A stretch of 37,927 nucleotides of DNA from an uncultured Pseudomonadota bacterium (GCA_937891735.1 CALAGR010000112.1:1-37927); one strand, 5' to 3'; shown: positions 15,964 to 25,392, counted from the stretch's first letter. The notes: generated by a model not told the origin, from the sequence alone. Made by a program: numbers and translations.

Positions 15964-15980
15964 CGTTCGGTCTCCGAACG
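15964..15980 (+). terminator. Small hairpin directly after micro-lipoprotein stop
   Basis: CGTTCGG-TCT-CCGAACG forms a 7-bp stem with a 3-base loop immediately after the TAG. It has no T tract. It may help stabilise the mRNA 3' end or pause polymerase before the stronger terminator that follows. Confidence 0.5.
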
Positions 15981-15985
15981 TCATC

Positions 15986-16011
15986 GAAAGCCCCGCTTCG
16001 GCGGGGCTTTC
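15986..16011. terminator. Intrinsic terminator with TTCG loop
   Basis: A perfect 11-bp stem GAAAGCCCCGC / GCGGGGCTTTC encloses a TTCG tetraloop and ends in CTTTCGTG. It closes the micro-lipoprotein copy 2 transcript. Confidence 0.9.
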
Positions 16012-16106
16012 GTGCTTGGGGAGCGGGCGCGTCGGACGGGGCGTGCACAAGCGCGCAGTCCCTTCAATGTGCTCGTGAAAACCCTGGCCATCGCGAAAGC
16101 CGCTGG

Positions 16107-16112
16107 TACAGT
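16107..16112 (+). promoter_or_regulatory. Candidate -10 element (TACAGT) for the large lipoprotein
   Basis: TACAGTCC lies 36 bp upstream of ATG 16149. The same TACAGTCC octamer lies 31 bp upstream of the UDP-glucose dehydrogenase gene. No clear -35 is visible, so this is tentative. Confidence 0.25.
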
Positions 16113-16148
16113 CCGAACGCCTCGATCCATCGGGGCATGGAGTCGTGT

Positions 16149-18755
16149 ATGCGCCGCATGCTTGTCACGTTGATGCTCGTCTTGACCGCCCTGGCGGGCT
16201 GCAACGATCCCGAGGGCCCCGGTGGGGTCGATTTCACTCCGCCGAGCTCGACCACGGCGGCGGACTACACGCTCGAGGTGACCGCATCCGTGCCCCAGGC
16301 CGGCGCCGGCGACGAGGTGACCTTCACCGCCCGTCTGCTGGACCCCGAAGGCGCCGACGTCACGGATCAGTACGAGATCCGCACCGAGATCTCGCCGTCC
16401 CTGGGCGTGATGTTCGATGGCGCCGGCGTGTACCGCTTCACCAACACCGACACCTACACCTACTTCGCCCAGACCGAGGTGCGGGGCGCGACCCTCGTCG
16501 CCGCGGCCCAGGTGGTGATCCTGTCCGGCCCCGCCTTCGACATCGACGTCGAGCTCGACGTGCCGATCACCCTGGCGGGGGTGCCGATCGGCGTCACGGC
16601 CCTGATCTCGGACGCGTGGGGGAACGAGGCCTCCGGCGAGGTCGTCTTCACCGCCGACGCGCCGGCCACGGTCTCTGCGACCAACGAGGTGATGTCCCAG
16701 ATGATCGGCCACTACGTGGTCACGGGCGCGCTCGTGGGCTCTGACGCCACCGACACCGACACGCTGACCGTCATGGCCGCGGAGCCCGCGAGCCTGGACA
16801 TCTCCCTGTCGAGCTACGACGTGGAGAAGGGTGACGGGATCATCGTCAACATCGACGTGCGCGACCAGTTCGGCAACCCGTCGGACGAGATGCCCACCCT
16901 GAGCACCGACCCGGGCGTCGGCACCCTGGCCTGGGGCAACTTCGTGCGCTTCGAGGACGAGGGCTTCTTCAACGTGCACGCGGACATCCCCGCCTACAGC
17001 CTGCACGACGAGGACGGGCCGGTCCTGGTGGACTCCACCGGGCCGTCGATCCGCGTCACCACGCCGGCCCGCGGCATCGAGATCCCCAGCGCCAACGGCC
17101 CGACCGTGCTCGTGTCCGGCTCCGTGTCCGACGCCTGGACGGGGGTCGTGTCGGTGGAGATCAACGGCGCGCCGGCGACCCTGACCGCGGGCGGGCTCTT
17201 CTCGTACGCGATGACTCCGGAGCCGGGGCTCAACGAGATCGAGCTGGTGGCGGTGGACGGCGACGGCAACGTGTCCGACCACCACCAGACCTACCTGTGG
17301 GGTCTCTTCAACCCCATGGGCACTCCCCAGGAGGACGGGATCCTGGCGCGTCTGAACGAGGGGGCCATCGACACCATCGAGGGGATGGCGGAGTCGCTGT
17401 TCGACCCCCAGGCCCTCGTGGCCGGGTTCATCAATCAGCCCCTGTGGAGCAACAGCCAGCAGACCTGCATCAACATCTGGCCCTTCGGGAACCAGTGCGT
17501 GACCTGGTGGAACATCAACGCCGGCATCACCAGCGCGACGCTGGGGCAGATCGTCATCGACCTGGACGCCCAGAACGGCTACCTGGACTTCTTCGCCAGC
17601 ATCTCGCCCTTCGCCATCGGCGGCGGCATCTGGGGTCAGATCTTCCCGTCGATCAGCTTCCTGACCATCAACATCAACCTGGGCATGCAGGCGGCGGCCA
17701 GCTCCGCGCAGATCTGGAGCGACGTCAGCCTGTGGGTGAACTCGTCCAACGAGATCAAGGTCGGCATGGCCAACACCTCCGTGGCGCTGCCGGGCTTCGG
17801 TCTGTCGATCTATGGCGGCGGCATCCTCGGTGACGTGCTCAACCTGGTGCTGGGCTGGCTGAGCCCGATCTTCCAGACCCTGATGGAGACGATCCTGCCC
17901 CCGGTCCTGGAGAGCCAGATGCCGGTCATCATCGAGGACGCGCTGGCGGGCATCAGCATCGCCACGACGATCCCGCTGCTCGGCACGGACCTGGACATCG
18001 AGGCCCTGCCCCAGGACATCGACATCGACGTCAACGGCATGACCATCGCGCTGGAGAGCATCGTGTCTGCGGCCCCCGGCCCGAACGCGCCGGCGACGCT
18101 GGGCGCCTGGAACCGCGACGACTACACCCTGCCGGTGTACGGCGCCACGCCGGACTTCGACCTGTCGATGGCCGACAACTTCGTCAACCAGCTGCTGCAC
18201 TCGGTGTGGCAGGCCGGTGTCATCGACTTCTCCATGGACAGCGCGGCCCTGGGCCTCGACCTGAGCAGCCTGCAGGACTTCCTGCCGCTGACCACCATCG
18301 AGTTCGAGACCTTGCCCCTGCTGCCCCCGGTGGTGGGGCCGTCGTCCTCGGGCGGCGACCTGCTGGAGCTCGGCCTGGGCGACATGATGGTCAACGTGTA
18401 CGGCGATCCGGGCGGCACCTACGGGCTCATGATGCAGCTCGCGGTCACCCTGACGGCGGACGCGTCCCTCACCATCGACGCCAACAACCTCATCCAGTTC
18501 GGCGTGCAGAACCCCGTCGTGTCGATGAGCTACGTCACGAGCGATTGGCCGGAGCTGAACGGCGAGGTGGTCGAGGATCTGATGGACGCGGTGGTGGACC
18601 TGCTGGTGCCCCAGCTGACCTCGACCCTGAGCGGCATCGGCGGGATCCCCATCCCGGAGCTGCCCGGCTTCACCCTCGGGGCGCCGTCGATCTTCCGCGA
18701 GCCCGTGCCCGCCTACTACATCACGGCCGCCGGCAACCTCGTCCTGATCCCCTAG
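16149..18755 (+). CDS. Large Ig-domain lipoprotein with TULIP/BPI-like C-terminal half
   Basis: This 868-residue protein has lipobox LTALAGC (Cys18). Residues about 35-400 are successive Ig-like beta domains (VTFTARLLDPEG, VTALISDAWGNEASGEVVFTAD, IDVRDQFGNPSD, then VSGSVSDAWTGVVSVEINGAP and LNEIELVAVDGDGN, as in bacterial Ig/invasin-type modules). From about 410 the pattern changes to long strands and a hydrophobic amphipathic helix (FQTLMETILPPVLESQMP), and it ends with LTSTLSGIGGIPIPELPGF and a final strand AAGNLVLIP. That closing arrangement is what BPI/LBP/CETP (TULIP) lipid-binding domains show. I infer a surface or periplasmic lipid-binding protein. SD GGAG lies 5 bases before ATG 16149. 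Confidence 0.82.
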   Translation: MRRMLVTLMLVLTALAGCNDPEGPGGVDFTPPSSTTAADYTLEVTASVPQAGAGDEVTFTARLLDPEGADVTDQYEIRTEISPSLGVMFDGAGVYRFTNTDTYTYFAQTEVRGATLVAAAQVVILSGPAFDIDVELDVPITLAGVPIGVTALISDAWGNEASGEVVFTADAPATVSATNEVMSQMIGHYVVTGALVGSDATDTDTLTVMAAEPASLDISLSSYDVEKGDGIIVNIDVRDQFGNPSDEMPTLSTDPGVGTLAWGNFVRFEDEGFFNVHADIPAYSLHDEDGPVLVDSTGPSIRVTTPARGIEIPSANGPTVLVSGSVSDAWTGVVSVEINGAPATLTAGGLFSYAMTPEPGLNEIELVAVDGDGNVSDHHQTYLWGLFNPMGTPQEDGILARLNEGAIDTIEGMAESLFDPQALVAGFINQPLWSNSQQTCINIWPFGNQCVTWWNINAGITSATLGQIVIDLDAQNGYLDFFASISPFAIGGGIWGQIFPSISFLTININLGMQAAASSAQIWSDVSLWVNSSNEIKVGMANTSVALPGFGLSIYGGGILGDVLNLVLGWLSPIFQTLMETILPPVLESQMPVIIEDALAGISIATTIPLLGTDLDIEALPQDIDIDVNGMTIALESIVSAAPGPNAPATLGAWNRDDYTLPVYGATPDFDLSMADNFVNQLLHSVWQAGVIDFSMDSAALGLDLSSLQDFLPLTTIEFETLPLLPPVVGPSSSGGDLLELGLGDMMVNVYGDPGGTYGLMMQLAVTLTADASLTIDANNLIQFGVQNPVVSMSYVTSDWPELNGEVVEDLMDAVVDLLVPQLTSTLSGIGGIPIPELPGFTLGAPSIFREPVPAYYITAAGNLVLIP

Positions 18756-18763
18756 CGCGCTAG
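18752..18763. other. 12-bp palindrome carrying both stop codons
   Basis: CTAGCGCGCTAG is a perfect palindrome. It contains the TAG of the rightward lipoprotein gene and, on the other strand, the TAG of the convergent GntR gene, only 4 bp apart. It is too short and has no T tract for a terminator. Confidence 0.6.
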
Positions 18764-19485
18764 CCGAACAGGTCGACGCGCTTCTTCAGGGTCGCGTCCG
18801 TCGCGCTGAGCAGCACCTCGATGGCGGCTGACGCGCCGGCGGCGTCCCCCTCGCTGATCGACTGCACCGCCGCGGACATGTGCACCAGGTACTGGGGATG
18901 CACGAACAGCAGCGCAGGGATGCGCTCGACGCAGGCCTGGCTGAGCCGGCTCATGGTGTGGAACATCAGCCGCGCCACCACGCTGCCGGCGGCATCGACC
19001 ATCGCCTTGTAGATGGCCAGATCCGTCTGCATGGTCAGCAGGATGTCGCCGTCGTGGGCGCCCTGGAGCCGCATGAGCTCCTGCAGTCGCTCGACATGCT
19101 CGGCAGTGGCGCGCTCCGCGGCGAGGCCGGCGATCTCCACCGCCATGCGTCGGCGCATGCGCAGGATGTCGTCGAGCATGGCGTTCCGCTCGTCGGCGGG
19201 GGCGACCCGGATCAGGTCCGGCAGCAGCGACAGCTCCCCCACCTCGCGGAAGTCCGTCACGCGCACGCCGTCTCCCTGTCGCGCCACCACGAGCCCCTGG
19301 GCTTCGAGCGAGCGGATCGCTTCCCGCAGCGTGTTGCGGTTCGTGCCGAAGCTCGGCGCGAGCTCCCGCTCCGGCGGAAGGCGCTCTCCGACGGCCACCT
19401 CGCCCCGCAGGATGGCGAGGCGCAGCTGCTCGGCTACGGACTCGGAGATCGCCTTCTTCTCGATGCGGGCAAGGTCCAGGGGCAT
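18760..19485 (-). CDS. GntR-family transcriptional regulator, FadR/FCD subgroup
   Basis: This 241-residue protein has an N-terminal winged helix (about 10-78: SESVAEQLRLAILRGE, GERLPPERELAPSFGTNRNT, LREAIRSLEAQGLV and VRVTDF), which is the typical GntR DNA-binding signature. The C-terminal helical domain (about 95-235) with RMRRRMAVEIAGLAAERA and HPQYLVHMSAAVQSISEGD fits an FCD ligand-binding domain that senses an organic acid through a metal site. The usual FCD metal-binding His residues are only partly visible. It is divergent from the TPR membrane protein gene with a 44-bp gap, so it could control that gene and itself. Confidence 0.92.
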   Translation of the reverse strand: MPLDLARIEKKAISESVAEQLRLAILRGEVAVGERLPPERELAPSFGTNRNTLREAIRSLEAQGLVVARQGDGVRVTDFREVGELSLLPDLIRVAPADERNAMLDDILRMRRRMAVEIAGLAAERATAEHVERLQELMRLQGAHDGDILLTMQTDLAIYKAMVDAAGSVVARLMFHTMSRLSQACVERIPALLFVHPQYLVHMSAAVQSISEGDAAGASAAIEVLLSATDATLKKRVDLFG

Positions 19486-19492
19486 CCGATGA

Positions 19493-19520
19493 TTGTATCC
19501 ACCCGTCCCCCGAGTATCAT
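19493..19520 (+). promoter_or_regulatory. Candidate promoter for the TPR membrane protein
   Basis: TTGTAT (19493-19498) and TATCAT (19515-19520) are separated by 16 bp in the short gap next to the GntR start. ATG 19530 lies only 9 bp after the -10, so the transcript would have almost no leader, in line with the lack of a Shine-Dalgarno sequence. Confidence 0.45.
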
Positions 19521-19529
19521 CCGCGCCCC

Positions 19530-20261
19530 ATGTACTCGCTGATCTGTGCCCTCGCCGCCGCCGCCGTGTCCTTCGCCCTGGTCGCCAACCTGACCAGGCC
19601 GGCCTACGCCTTCCTTCCAGCCTTTGCGATCCTCGCCGGCGTGTACTGGTTGCTCGCCCGACGGCACAGCAAGGCGGTCGAAGAGCTGATGGTCGAGCTG
19701 CAGCGGGAGATCCAACAGCGCCGGATCCCCAACGCCATCAAGATGCTCGTGGGCGCCTACCCCCACGCGAAGTGGGTGTTCCTGCTCCGGGGCCAGATCG
19801 ATGGGCAGATCGGCACCCTGTACTTCATCGACAAGGACTTCGAGGCCGCGCTCCCGCTGCTGGAGCAGGCCTGGGTCAAGCACTGGCCCGCCAAGGGCAT
19901 GCTCGCCTCCTACTGGTTCTGGCATCACAAGCCCGACAAGGCGCTGGAGATCCTCGACAAGACCATCTCGGCCAACAAGAAGGAGGCGATGCTCTACGGG
20001 CTCAAGGCCTTCATGCAGGTCAAGCTCAAGGACGCCGACGGCGCCCGCGCGAGCCTCGTGGCCGGCAAGGAGCAGTGCCCCTCGGCGGTGCCCATCAGCG
20101 AGAACCTCAGGCGGCTGCAGAACGGCGAGAAGCTGCGCATGAGCGACTTCGGTGAGCAGTGGTGGCAGTTCCACCTCGAGAAGCCGTCGATGAACCAGGC
20201 CATGAAGATGGCCGGCACGACCGGCAAGCCCAAGGGCGGCAAGAAGGCGATGTATCGATGA
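19530..20261 (+). CDS. Membrane protein with TPR-like repeats
   Basis: This 243-residue protein has two adjacent N-terminal transmembrane helices (about 3-20 and 26-43). The soluble part holds degenerate TPR helices (DKDFEAALPLLEQAWVKHW, KPDKALEILDKTISANKKEA, KLKDADGARASLVAGKEQC), so it is a cytoplasmic or periplasmic scaffold. The last 30 residues are basic and low in complexity (GTTGKPKGGKKAMYR). There is no known specific function. It is divergent from the GntR regulator and its stop overlaps a possible ATG of the antiporter gene (ATGA at 20258-20261), so it is probably the first gene of the rightward operon. Confidence 0.82.
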   Translation: MYSLICALAAAAVSFALVANLTRPAYAFLPAFAILAGVYWLLARRHSKAVEELMVELQREIQQRRIPNAIKMLVGAYPHAKWVFLLRGQIDGQIGTLYFIDKDFEAALPLLEQAWVKHWPAKGMLASYWFWHHKPDKALEILDKTISANKKEAMLYGLKAFMQVKLKDADGARASLVAGKEQCPSAVPISENLRRLQNGEKLRMSDFGEQWWQFHLEKPSMNQAMKMAGTTGKPKGGKKAMYR

Positions 20262-20290
20262 TCGGAGGTGAGGAGGAGGAGGGGCCGTCC

Positions 20291-22012
20291 ATGGGCGGCC
20301 TCGCGGTCCGCATCGCGCTCGCTGCCCTCATCCCCCTCGCGGTCCTGGTGATGCCCTCCGGCGACACCGCGGGGCCCGCCACGCTCCTGCCGCCGCTGAT
20401 CGCCATCGCCATCGCCTTCGCCACCCGCACCACGATCCTGCCGCTGTTCGGGGGGGTGTGGCTCGGCGCCGCCATGATCGCGGCCCGGGACGGGGCGGGC
20501 TGGACCACCCCCATGGTTGGCCTGTGGGACGTGTTCGAGACCTTCATCTTCCGCCACGCGATCTACGACCCGGCCATCCCGGCGGGGCAGAGCACCCCGG
20601 TGGGCTGGAAGTCCTTCAACCTGTCCGTGGTCGGCTTCGTGTTCGCCCTGGTGGGCATGGTGGCCCTCACCATTCGCGGCGGCGGCATGGCTGGCGTCGC
20701 TGAGCGCTTCGTGGTCCTCGCCCGCTCTGCGCGGGCCACGCGGATCACGGCGTGGTTGATGGGCCTGGCCATCTTCTTCGACGACTACGCCAACACCCTC
20801 ATCGTGGGCGGGACCATGCGCCCCCTGACGGATCGCATGCGCGTGTCCCGGGAGAAGCTCGCCTGGATCGTCGACTCCACGGCGGCTCCGGTGGCGGGCA
20901 TCTCGCTGCTGTCCACGTGGGTCGCCTACGAGGTGTCGCAGTTCGCGCCCCAGCTGCCGGTGGAGCTGTTTGCCGGCGGGGAGGGGGCGGGCTACTCGGT
21001 CTTCCTGCAGACCATCCCCTACCGGTTCTACTGCCTGCTGACGCTGTTCTTCGTAGGGATGATGTGCATGCTCGGCCGGGACTACGGCCCGATGTTGAAG
21101 GCCGAGCGGCGGGCGCGCTCCACGGGGGCGGTGTTCCGTCCCGGCAGCAAGCCCATGTCCGGCGACGGCGCCGACGCCGAGCCGAAGGACGGCATCCCGC
21201 ACCGCGCCCACGTCGCGTTCCTGCCCGTGGCGGTCACGCTGGCCTCCATCCTGGTGCTGTTCGTGCTGGACGGACGGTCGGTGCTGGGCCCCGACGTCCC
21301 TGGCAGCTTCACGTTCGCCTACGCCCGGCAGCTGCTCGGGGCGGTCGAGAACAACACCCTGATGCTCTTCTACGGGTCGAGCATCGGGCTCGCGGTGGCG
21401 TTCCTGATCACCATCGGCGAGGGGCTGCTGAGCCCCTCCGAGGCGTTCTCGGCGGCGCTGGGCGGGTCGAGGGCGATGTTGCTGGCGGTCACGATCCTGA
21501 TCCTCGCGTGGGCCATGAGCGAGGTCTGCGGCGAGCTCGGGACGCGGGCCTACATGACCTCCATGGCGCCCCACATCCCACCGCTGCTCCTGCCTGCGGG
21601 GCTGTTCGCGCTGGGCTGCGGGATCTCGTTCGCCACGGGCTCCTCGTGGTCCACGATGGGGATCCTGCTGCCGATCGTGGTGGGCCTGGCGGCGGAGGTG
21701 GGCGCCACCACGTCCCTGGGGGCGACCGGCATGGTGATCGTGACCATCGGCGCGGTGCTCGACGGGTCCATCTTCGGCGACCACTGCTCCCCGATCTCGG
21801 ACACGACGATCCTGTCCTCCACGGCGGCCGGCTCCGATCACATGGATCACGTGCGCACCCAGGCCCCGTATGCGTTGACGGTGTGCATCGCGGCCCTCGC
21901 GCTGGGCTACCTGCCGGCCGCGGCGGGGGTGTCCCCCTGGGTCCTGCTGCCCGTGGGGGCGGCGGCGCTCCTGGCGTTCGCGCTCGTGGTCGGCAAACGC
22001 CTTCACGAGTGA
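20291..22012 (+). CDS. NhaC-family Na+/H+ antiporter-like transporter
   Basis: This 573-residue protein has about 12 transmembrane segments. GLAIFFDDYANTLIVG is followed closely by GTMRPLTDRMRVSREKLAWI and VDSTAAPVAGIS, a set characteristic of the NhaC family, and FATGSSWSTMGILLPI and GSIFGDHCSPISDTTILSS complete the NhaC pattern, with conserved Asp pairs in the membrane. It should exchange Na+ (or a malate/lactate-type pair in relatives) for protons. ATG 20291 is preceded by a GGAGGAGGAGG run, a very strong SD; an earlier ATG 20258 overlapping the previous stop would give 584 residues. A cytoplasmic loop between TM segments (about residues 270-315) is long and charged. Confidence 0.92.
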   Translation: MGGLAVRIALAALIPLAVLVMPSGDTAGPATLLPPLIAIAIAFATRTTILPLFGGVWLGAAMIAARDGAGWTTPMVGLWDVFETFIFRHAIYDPAIPAGQSTPVGWKSFNLSVVGFVFALVGMVALTIRGGGMAGVAERFVVLARSARATRITAWLMGLAIFFDDYANTLIVGGTMRPLTDRMRVSREKLAWIVDSTAAPVAGISLLSTWVAYEVSQFAPQLPVELFAGGEGAGYSVFLQTIPYRFYCLLTLFFVGMMCMLGRDYGPMLKAERRARSTGAVFRPGSKPMSGDGADAEPKDGIPHRAHVAFLPVAVTLASILVLFVLDGRSVLGPDVPGSFTFAYARQLLGAVENNTLMLFYGSSIGLAVAFLITIGEGLLSPSEAFSAALGGSRAMLLAVTILILAWAMSEVCGELGTRAYMTSMAPHIPPLLLPAGLFALGCGISFATGSSWSTMGILLPIVVGLAAEVGATTSLGATGMVIVTIGAVLDGSIFGDHCSPISDTTILSSTAAGSDHMDHVRTQAPYALTVCIAALALGYLPAAAGVSPWVLLPVGAAALLAFALVVGKRLHE

Positions 22013-22019
22013 GCCGGCG

Positions 22020-23207
22020 ATGAGCTCCCGGGCGCTCGGCTGGGCGGCAGCGGCCTTCCTCGCGGTGTTCGCCGCGCTGGCCCTGTGGCCTGCCCTCGGT
22101 GCGCTGGTGGGGCAGGACCCCCGGGCCGGAGGGGTGGACCTGCAGTCCCGCCTGCGCGAGGTCCAGCTGATCTGGTCCCACTCCTCGCCGTACCTGGACA
22201 TGCAGTCCGCCAGCGTCTACCCGCCCGCCACCTACATCGCGCTCGGCCCCATGGGGTGGATGAGCTACGGCGCGCTCAAGTGGGTGTGGGCGCTGAGCGC
22301 GCTGCTCGGGCTGGGCTGGCTCGGGGTCTCCCTGGGGCGCCAGGGCCCGCCCGCGCTGATGCCGGTGGCGTGGGTCCTTCCCTTCGCGGTGAGCGGGGTG
22401 GCGTACGGCCTGCAGAACGGGCAGCTGCACGTGCACGTCACCGTCGCGGTGCTCTTCGGCTCGCTGCTGCTCATCCAGCGCGAAGGGCGGTGGGGCACGG
22501 ATCTGCTCGGCGCCGTGCTGCTGCTCTTCGCCCTCGCCAAGCCCACGCTGGCCGCGCCGTTCGTGGTCCTGCTGGCGGCCCTGCCGGGGCGACGTCGGCC
22601 CCTGCTGCTCGTGCTGGGGGGGTACCTGCTGGCCACCGCGGCGGGCCTGCTCCTCATCGGCGACGGACTGCAGCCCCTGGCCCACTGGTTCGTTGACGCG
22701 CGGGGCAGCGTGGCCTTCGGGTCGTCCGGCTCCTACGGGAACCTGCACGCCTTGACCGAGTGGCTGGGGTTGCAGCACGCCAACACGGTGTCGAGCGTGT
22801 CGGCCCTGGGTCTGCTGCTGGTCTGGGGGCTCGCCCTGCCCGCGGATGGGGACGTGGATCGACTCTGGTTGCGCTTGGGGCTGGTGGCCGTGTTCGCGCG
22901 GATCTTCGCCTACCACCAGGACTACGACGACGCCGTGCTGGTCCTGACCCTGGGCGGGCTGCTCACGGTGTGCCGCCGGGGGAGCCGCACCGAGGGGCGG
23001 GTCGCGCTGGGGCTCGTCGCGACGATGGCCGGGCTGCATCTGCTGCCGCGCGACGCGCTGGGCCTGGATCAGCCGGGACCGGGGTGGCTCGGGACCCTCC
23101 GGGTGGGGGCGTGGCTGCTCGCGGCCGCGCTGCTGTGGCGTTCCCAGGGGCAGCGCGCGGGGTATCCTGCGCGCGAGGAGGCGGCCAGTGAGGGAGGGCG
23201 GGGGTGA
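22020..23207 (+). CDS. GT87-like (DUF2029) integral membrane glycosyltransferase, copy 1
   Basis: This 395-residue protein has about ten transmembrane helices. The first periplasmic loop has GVDLQSRLREVQLI and SVYPPATYIALGPMG; YPPATY and the acidic residue in this loop are hallmarks of polyprenyl-phosphate-sugar-dependent GT87/DUF2029 enzymes. FAYHQDYDDAVLVLTLGG recurs in the paralogue that follows. The enzyme would add a sugar from a lipid-linked donor on the outer face of the membrane. ATG 22020 lies 7 bp after the antiporter stop. It overlaps the next gene by 20 bp, which argues for co-translation. Confidence 0.8.
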   Translation: MSSRALGWAAAAFLAVFAALALWPALGALVGQDPRAGGVDLQSRLREVQLIWSHSSPYLDMQSASVYPPATYIALGPMGWMSYGALKWVWALSALLGLGWLGVSLGRQGPPALMPVAWVLPFAVSGVAYGLQNGQLHVHVTVAVLFGSLLLIQREGRWGTDLLGAVLLLFALAKPTLAAPFVVLLAALPGRRRPLLLVLGGYLLATAAGLLLIGDGLQPLAHWFVDARGSVAFGSSGSYGNLHALTEWLGLQHANTVSSVSALGLLLVWGLALPADGDVDRLWLRLGLVAVFARIFAYHQDYDDAVLVLTLGGLLTVCRRGSRTEGRVALGLVATMAGLHLLPRDALGLDQPGPGWLGTLRVGAWLLAAALLWRSQGQRAGYPAREEAASEGGRG

Positions 23208-24384
23208 GTTCCGCGCTCGGTGGGGTCGGTGGATCCTGCTGGGCTTGACCGTGCTGGCGGGCGCGTACGCGCTGCCGCTGGTGTGGGAGGCGTTCCGGAC
23301 CCTGGTGCGGTCCCCGGCGGACTTCGCGGGCATCGATCTGCAGCTGCGCCTGCGCGAGACCAACGGCTGGTGGGCGGGCCGGAACGTGTACGAAACGTCG
23401 GGCCACGCGGTGTACCCGCCGGCGGCCTACCTGCTCTTCCGGCCGCTGTTCGTGTTCACCGAGTTCGAGCAGGCGCGCAAGGTGTGGGCGCTGTGGTTGC
23501 TCGTCCTGGCCGGCGTCGCCAGCTGGGGCTGCGTGCGCGCGGCCGGTCTGCGGACGTGGCAGGGCACGGTGTTCGCGGCGCTGCTGCCCCTGACCCTGAT
23601 GGGCACCTACGACGGGATCCGCATCGGGCAGGTGAGCCTGCTGTGCATCGTGGCGGGGTGCGGGGCCGTCCTGCTGCTCACCCGCCGTGACGCAGGGTGG
23701 GGCACCGACCTCGCCGCCGCGGCCCTGTTCCTCGTGGCGCTGTCCAAGCCCTCGATGATCGCGCCCTTCTTCTGGCTCGTCTGCTTCGTGCCCCGGCGCT
23801 GGCGGCCGGCGGCCCTGGTGGTGGCGGGATACGCGCTGCTGACGGTGGTGTCGACCCAGCTCGTGGACGACGAACCCCTGCTGCTGCTGCTCGCCCGCTG
23901 GACGGATCGGGCGGTGCAGGGGGCGCGGTTCGGGGCCCTGGACGGCGGCCGGGTGAACCTGCAGACCGCCTTGGGCGTGAACCACCTCGACAGCCACGCG
24001 CCGGTGGTCGCCCTGGTCCTGTTCGGTGGTCTGGCGGCCTGGCTGGCGGGGCGTCCGACCCGGGATCCGTGGATCCTGCTGGGGGTCACGGGGATCGTGG
24101 CCCGGCTGGCGATCTACCACCGCAACTACGACGATCTGCTCGTGCTGCCGGCTCTCGTCGCGCTGGTCCGGTTGGCGGCCCGTCCGCCGGGCGCGCGGCT
24201 GGGGACGGCCGCGACGGTGGTGTTCGGGGCGTCCTGGCTGGTCATGGTGGTGCCGGGACGGGGGCGGTTCAACCCGGACCTGCACGAGCTCGCGACGTGG
24301 GTGTGCTGGCTCGCGAGCGCCTCGGTCCTGGTCTGGGCCGCGCACACCAGCCGCCCCATCGACGACGGAGACGCGGCCGCCTGA
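23188..24384 (+). CDS. GT87-like (DUF2029) integral membrane glycosyltransferase, copy 2
   Basis: This 398-residue protein is a paralogue of the gene before it. It shares [48 protein letters not shown] and the motif [18 protein letters not shown], with about ten membrane helices. It starts with GTG 23188 inside the previous gene, with GAGGAGG upstream. The pair looks like an old tandem duplication, because protein identity appears only moderate. It is followed 14 bp later by UDP-glucuronate decarboxylase, which suggests a polysaccharide with uronic acid or xylose. The exact donor and acceptor are not known. Confidence 0.8.
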   Translation: MREGGGEFRARWGRWILLGLTVLAGAYALPLVWEAFRTLVRSPADFAGIDLQLRLRETNGWWAGRNVYETSGHAVYPPAAYLLFRPLFVFTEFEQARKVWALWLLVLAGVASWGCVRAAGLRTWQGTVFAALLPLTLMGTYDGIRIGQVSLLCIVAGCGAVLLLTRRDAGWGTDLAAAALFLVALSKPSMIAPFFWLVCFVPRRWRPAALVVAGYALLTVVSTQLVDDEPLLLLLARWTDRAVQGARFGALDGGRVNLQTALGVNHLDSHAPVVALVLFGGLAAWLAGRPTRDPWILLGVTGIVARLAIYHRNYDDLLVLPALVALVRLAARPPGARLGTAATVVFGASWLVMVVPGRGRFNPDLHELATWVCWLASASVLVWAAHTSRPIDDGDAAA

Positions 24385-24398
24385 GTATCCTTGCGGGC

Positions 24399-25388
24399 AT
24401 GCGTGTCCTCGTCACCGGCGGAGCCGGCTTCATCGGATCTCATGTCTGCGAGCGCCTGCTCGCCGACAAGCACGAGGTCATGTGCCTCGACAACTTCTAC
24501 ACGGGCCGGCGCGACAACATCCGCCACCTCCTGGGCAACACCGACTTCGAGGTGATCCGCCACGACGTGACCCAGCCGATCCTGCTGGAGCCGGACCGCA
24601 TCGTGCACCTGGCCTGCCCGGCGTCCCCCGTCCACTACCAGTGGAACCCGGTCAAGACGGTCAAGACGAACGTCATGGGCACGATCAACATGCTCGGGCT
24701 CGCCAAGCGCACGAAGGCCAGGATCCTGCACGCCAGCACGTCCGAGGTGTACGGGGATCCCCAGGTGCATCCCCAGACCGAGGACTACTGGGGCAACGTC
24801 AATCCCATCGGACCGCGCTCCTGCTACGACGAGGGCAAGCGGGTGGCCGAGACGCTGTGTTTCGACTACCACCGCCAGAACGGCGTGGACATCCGGGTGG
24901 TGCGGATCTTCAACACCTACGGGCCGCGCATGCTGATGAACGACGGGCGGGTGGTGTCCAACTTCGTGGTCCAGGCCCTGCGGGGCGAGGACATCACGGT
25001 GTACGGGCAGGGCGAGCAGACCCGCTCGTTCTGCTACGTGGACGACCTCATCGAGGCGCTGGTGCGCATGCTCGATCAGGACGATGAGGTGGGCCCCATC
25101 AACCTGGGCAACCCGGGGGAGTTCACGATCCTGCAGCTCGCCGAGCTCGTGGTGGAGCTGTGCGGCAGCACCAGCCGCGTCGTGCACCGCGCGCTGCCGA
25201 AGGACGATCCGAGCCGGCGCCGGCCCGACATCAGCAAGGCGATCGCGCTGCTGGGTTGGGAGCCGCAGATCGCCCTGCGGGAGGGGCTGGTCAAGACGAT
25301 CACCTACTTCGAGGACCTGCTGCAGCAGGGGGATCAGGACCGGGTCCGCATGCGGACGGGCGAGGCGCTGGTGGGCGCGTCCGACTGA
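24399..25388 (+). CDS. uxs: UDP-glucuronate decarboxylase (UDP-xylose synthase)
   Basis: This 329-residue short-chain dehydrogenase/reductase has the NAD motif GGAGFIGSH (7-15). [22 protein letters not shown] is the UXS-specific segment, STSEVYGDP (about 113-121) supplies Ser115 and Glu116, and [11 protein letters not shown] provides the catalytic Tyr143 and Lys147. [30 protein letters not shown] and [15 protein letters not shown] follow. It converts UDP-glucuronate to UDP-xylose with CO2 release in the cytoplasm. The next gene makes UDP-glucuronate, so the two form a complete route from UDP-glucose. No SD is obvious, and TATCCT lies 7 bp before the ATG, so a leaderless transcript is possible. 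Confidence 0.95.
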   Translation: MRVLVTGGAGFIGSHVCERLLADKHEVMCLDNFYTGRRDNIRHLLGNTDFEVIRHDVTQPILLEPDRIVHLACPASPVHYQWNPVKTVKTNVMGTINMLGLAKRTKARILHASTSEVYGDPQVHPQTEDYWGNVNPIGPRSCYDEGKRVAETLCFDYHRQNGVDIRVVRIFNTYGPRMLMNDGRVVSNFVVQALRGEDITVYGQGEQTRSFCYVDDLIEALVRMLDQDDEVGPINLGNPGEFTILQLAELVVELCGSTSRVVHRALPKDDPSRRRPDISKAIALLGWEPQIALREGLVKTITYFEDLLQQGDQDRVRMRTGEALVGASD

Positions 25389-25392
25389 GCGC

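Noticed and set aside
15981..18200. A 739-codon leftward open frame
   Set aside because: It mirrors the 868-residue lipoprotein, which has a lipobox, SD and domain patterns; the reverse frame is His/Arg/Asp-rich noise.
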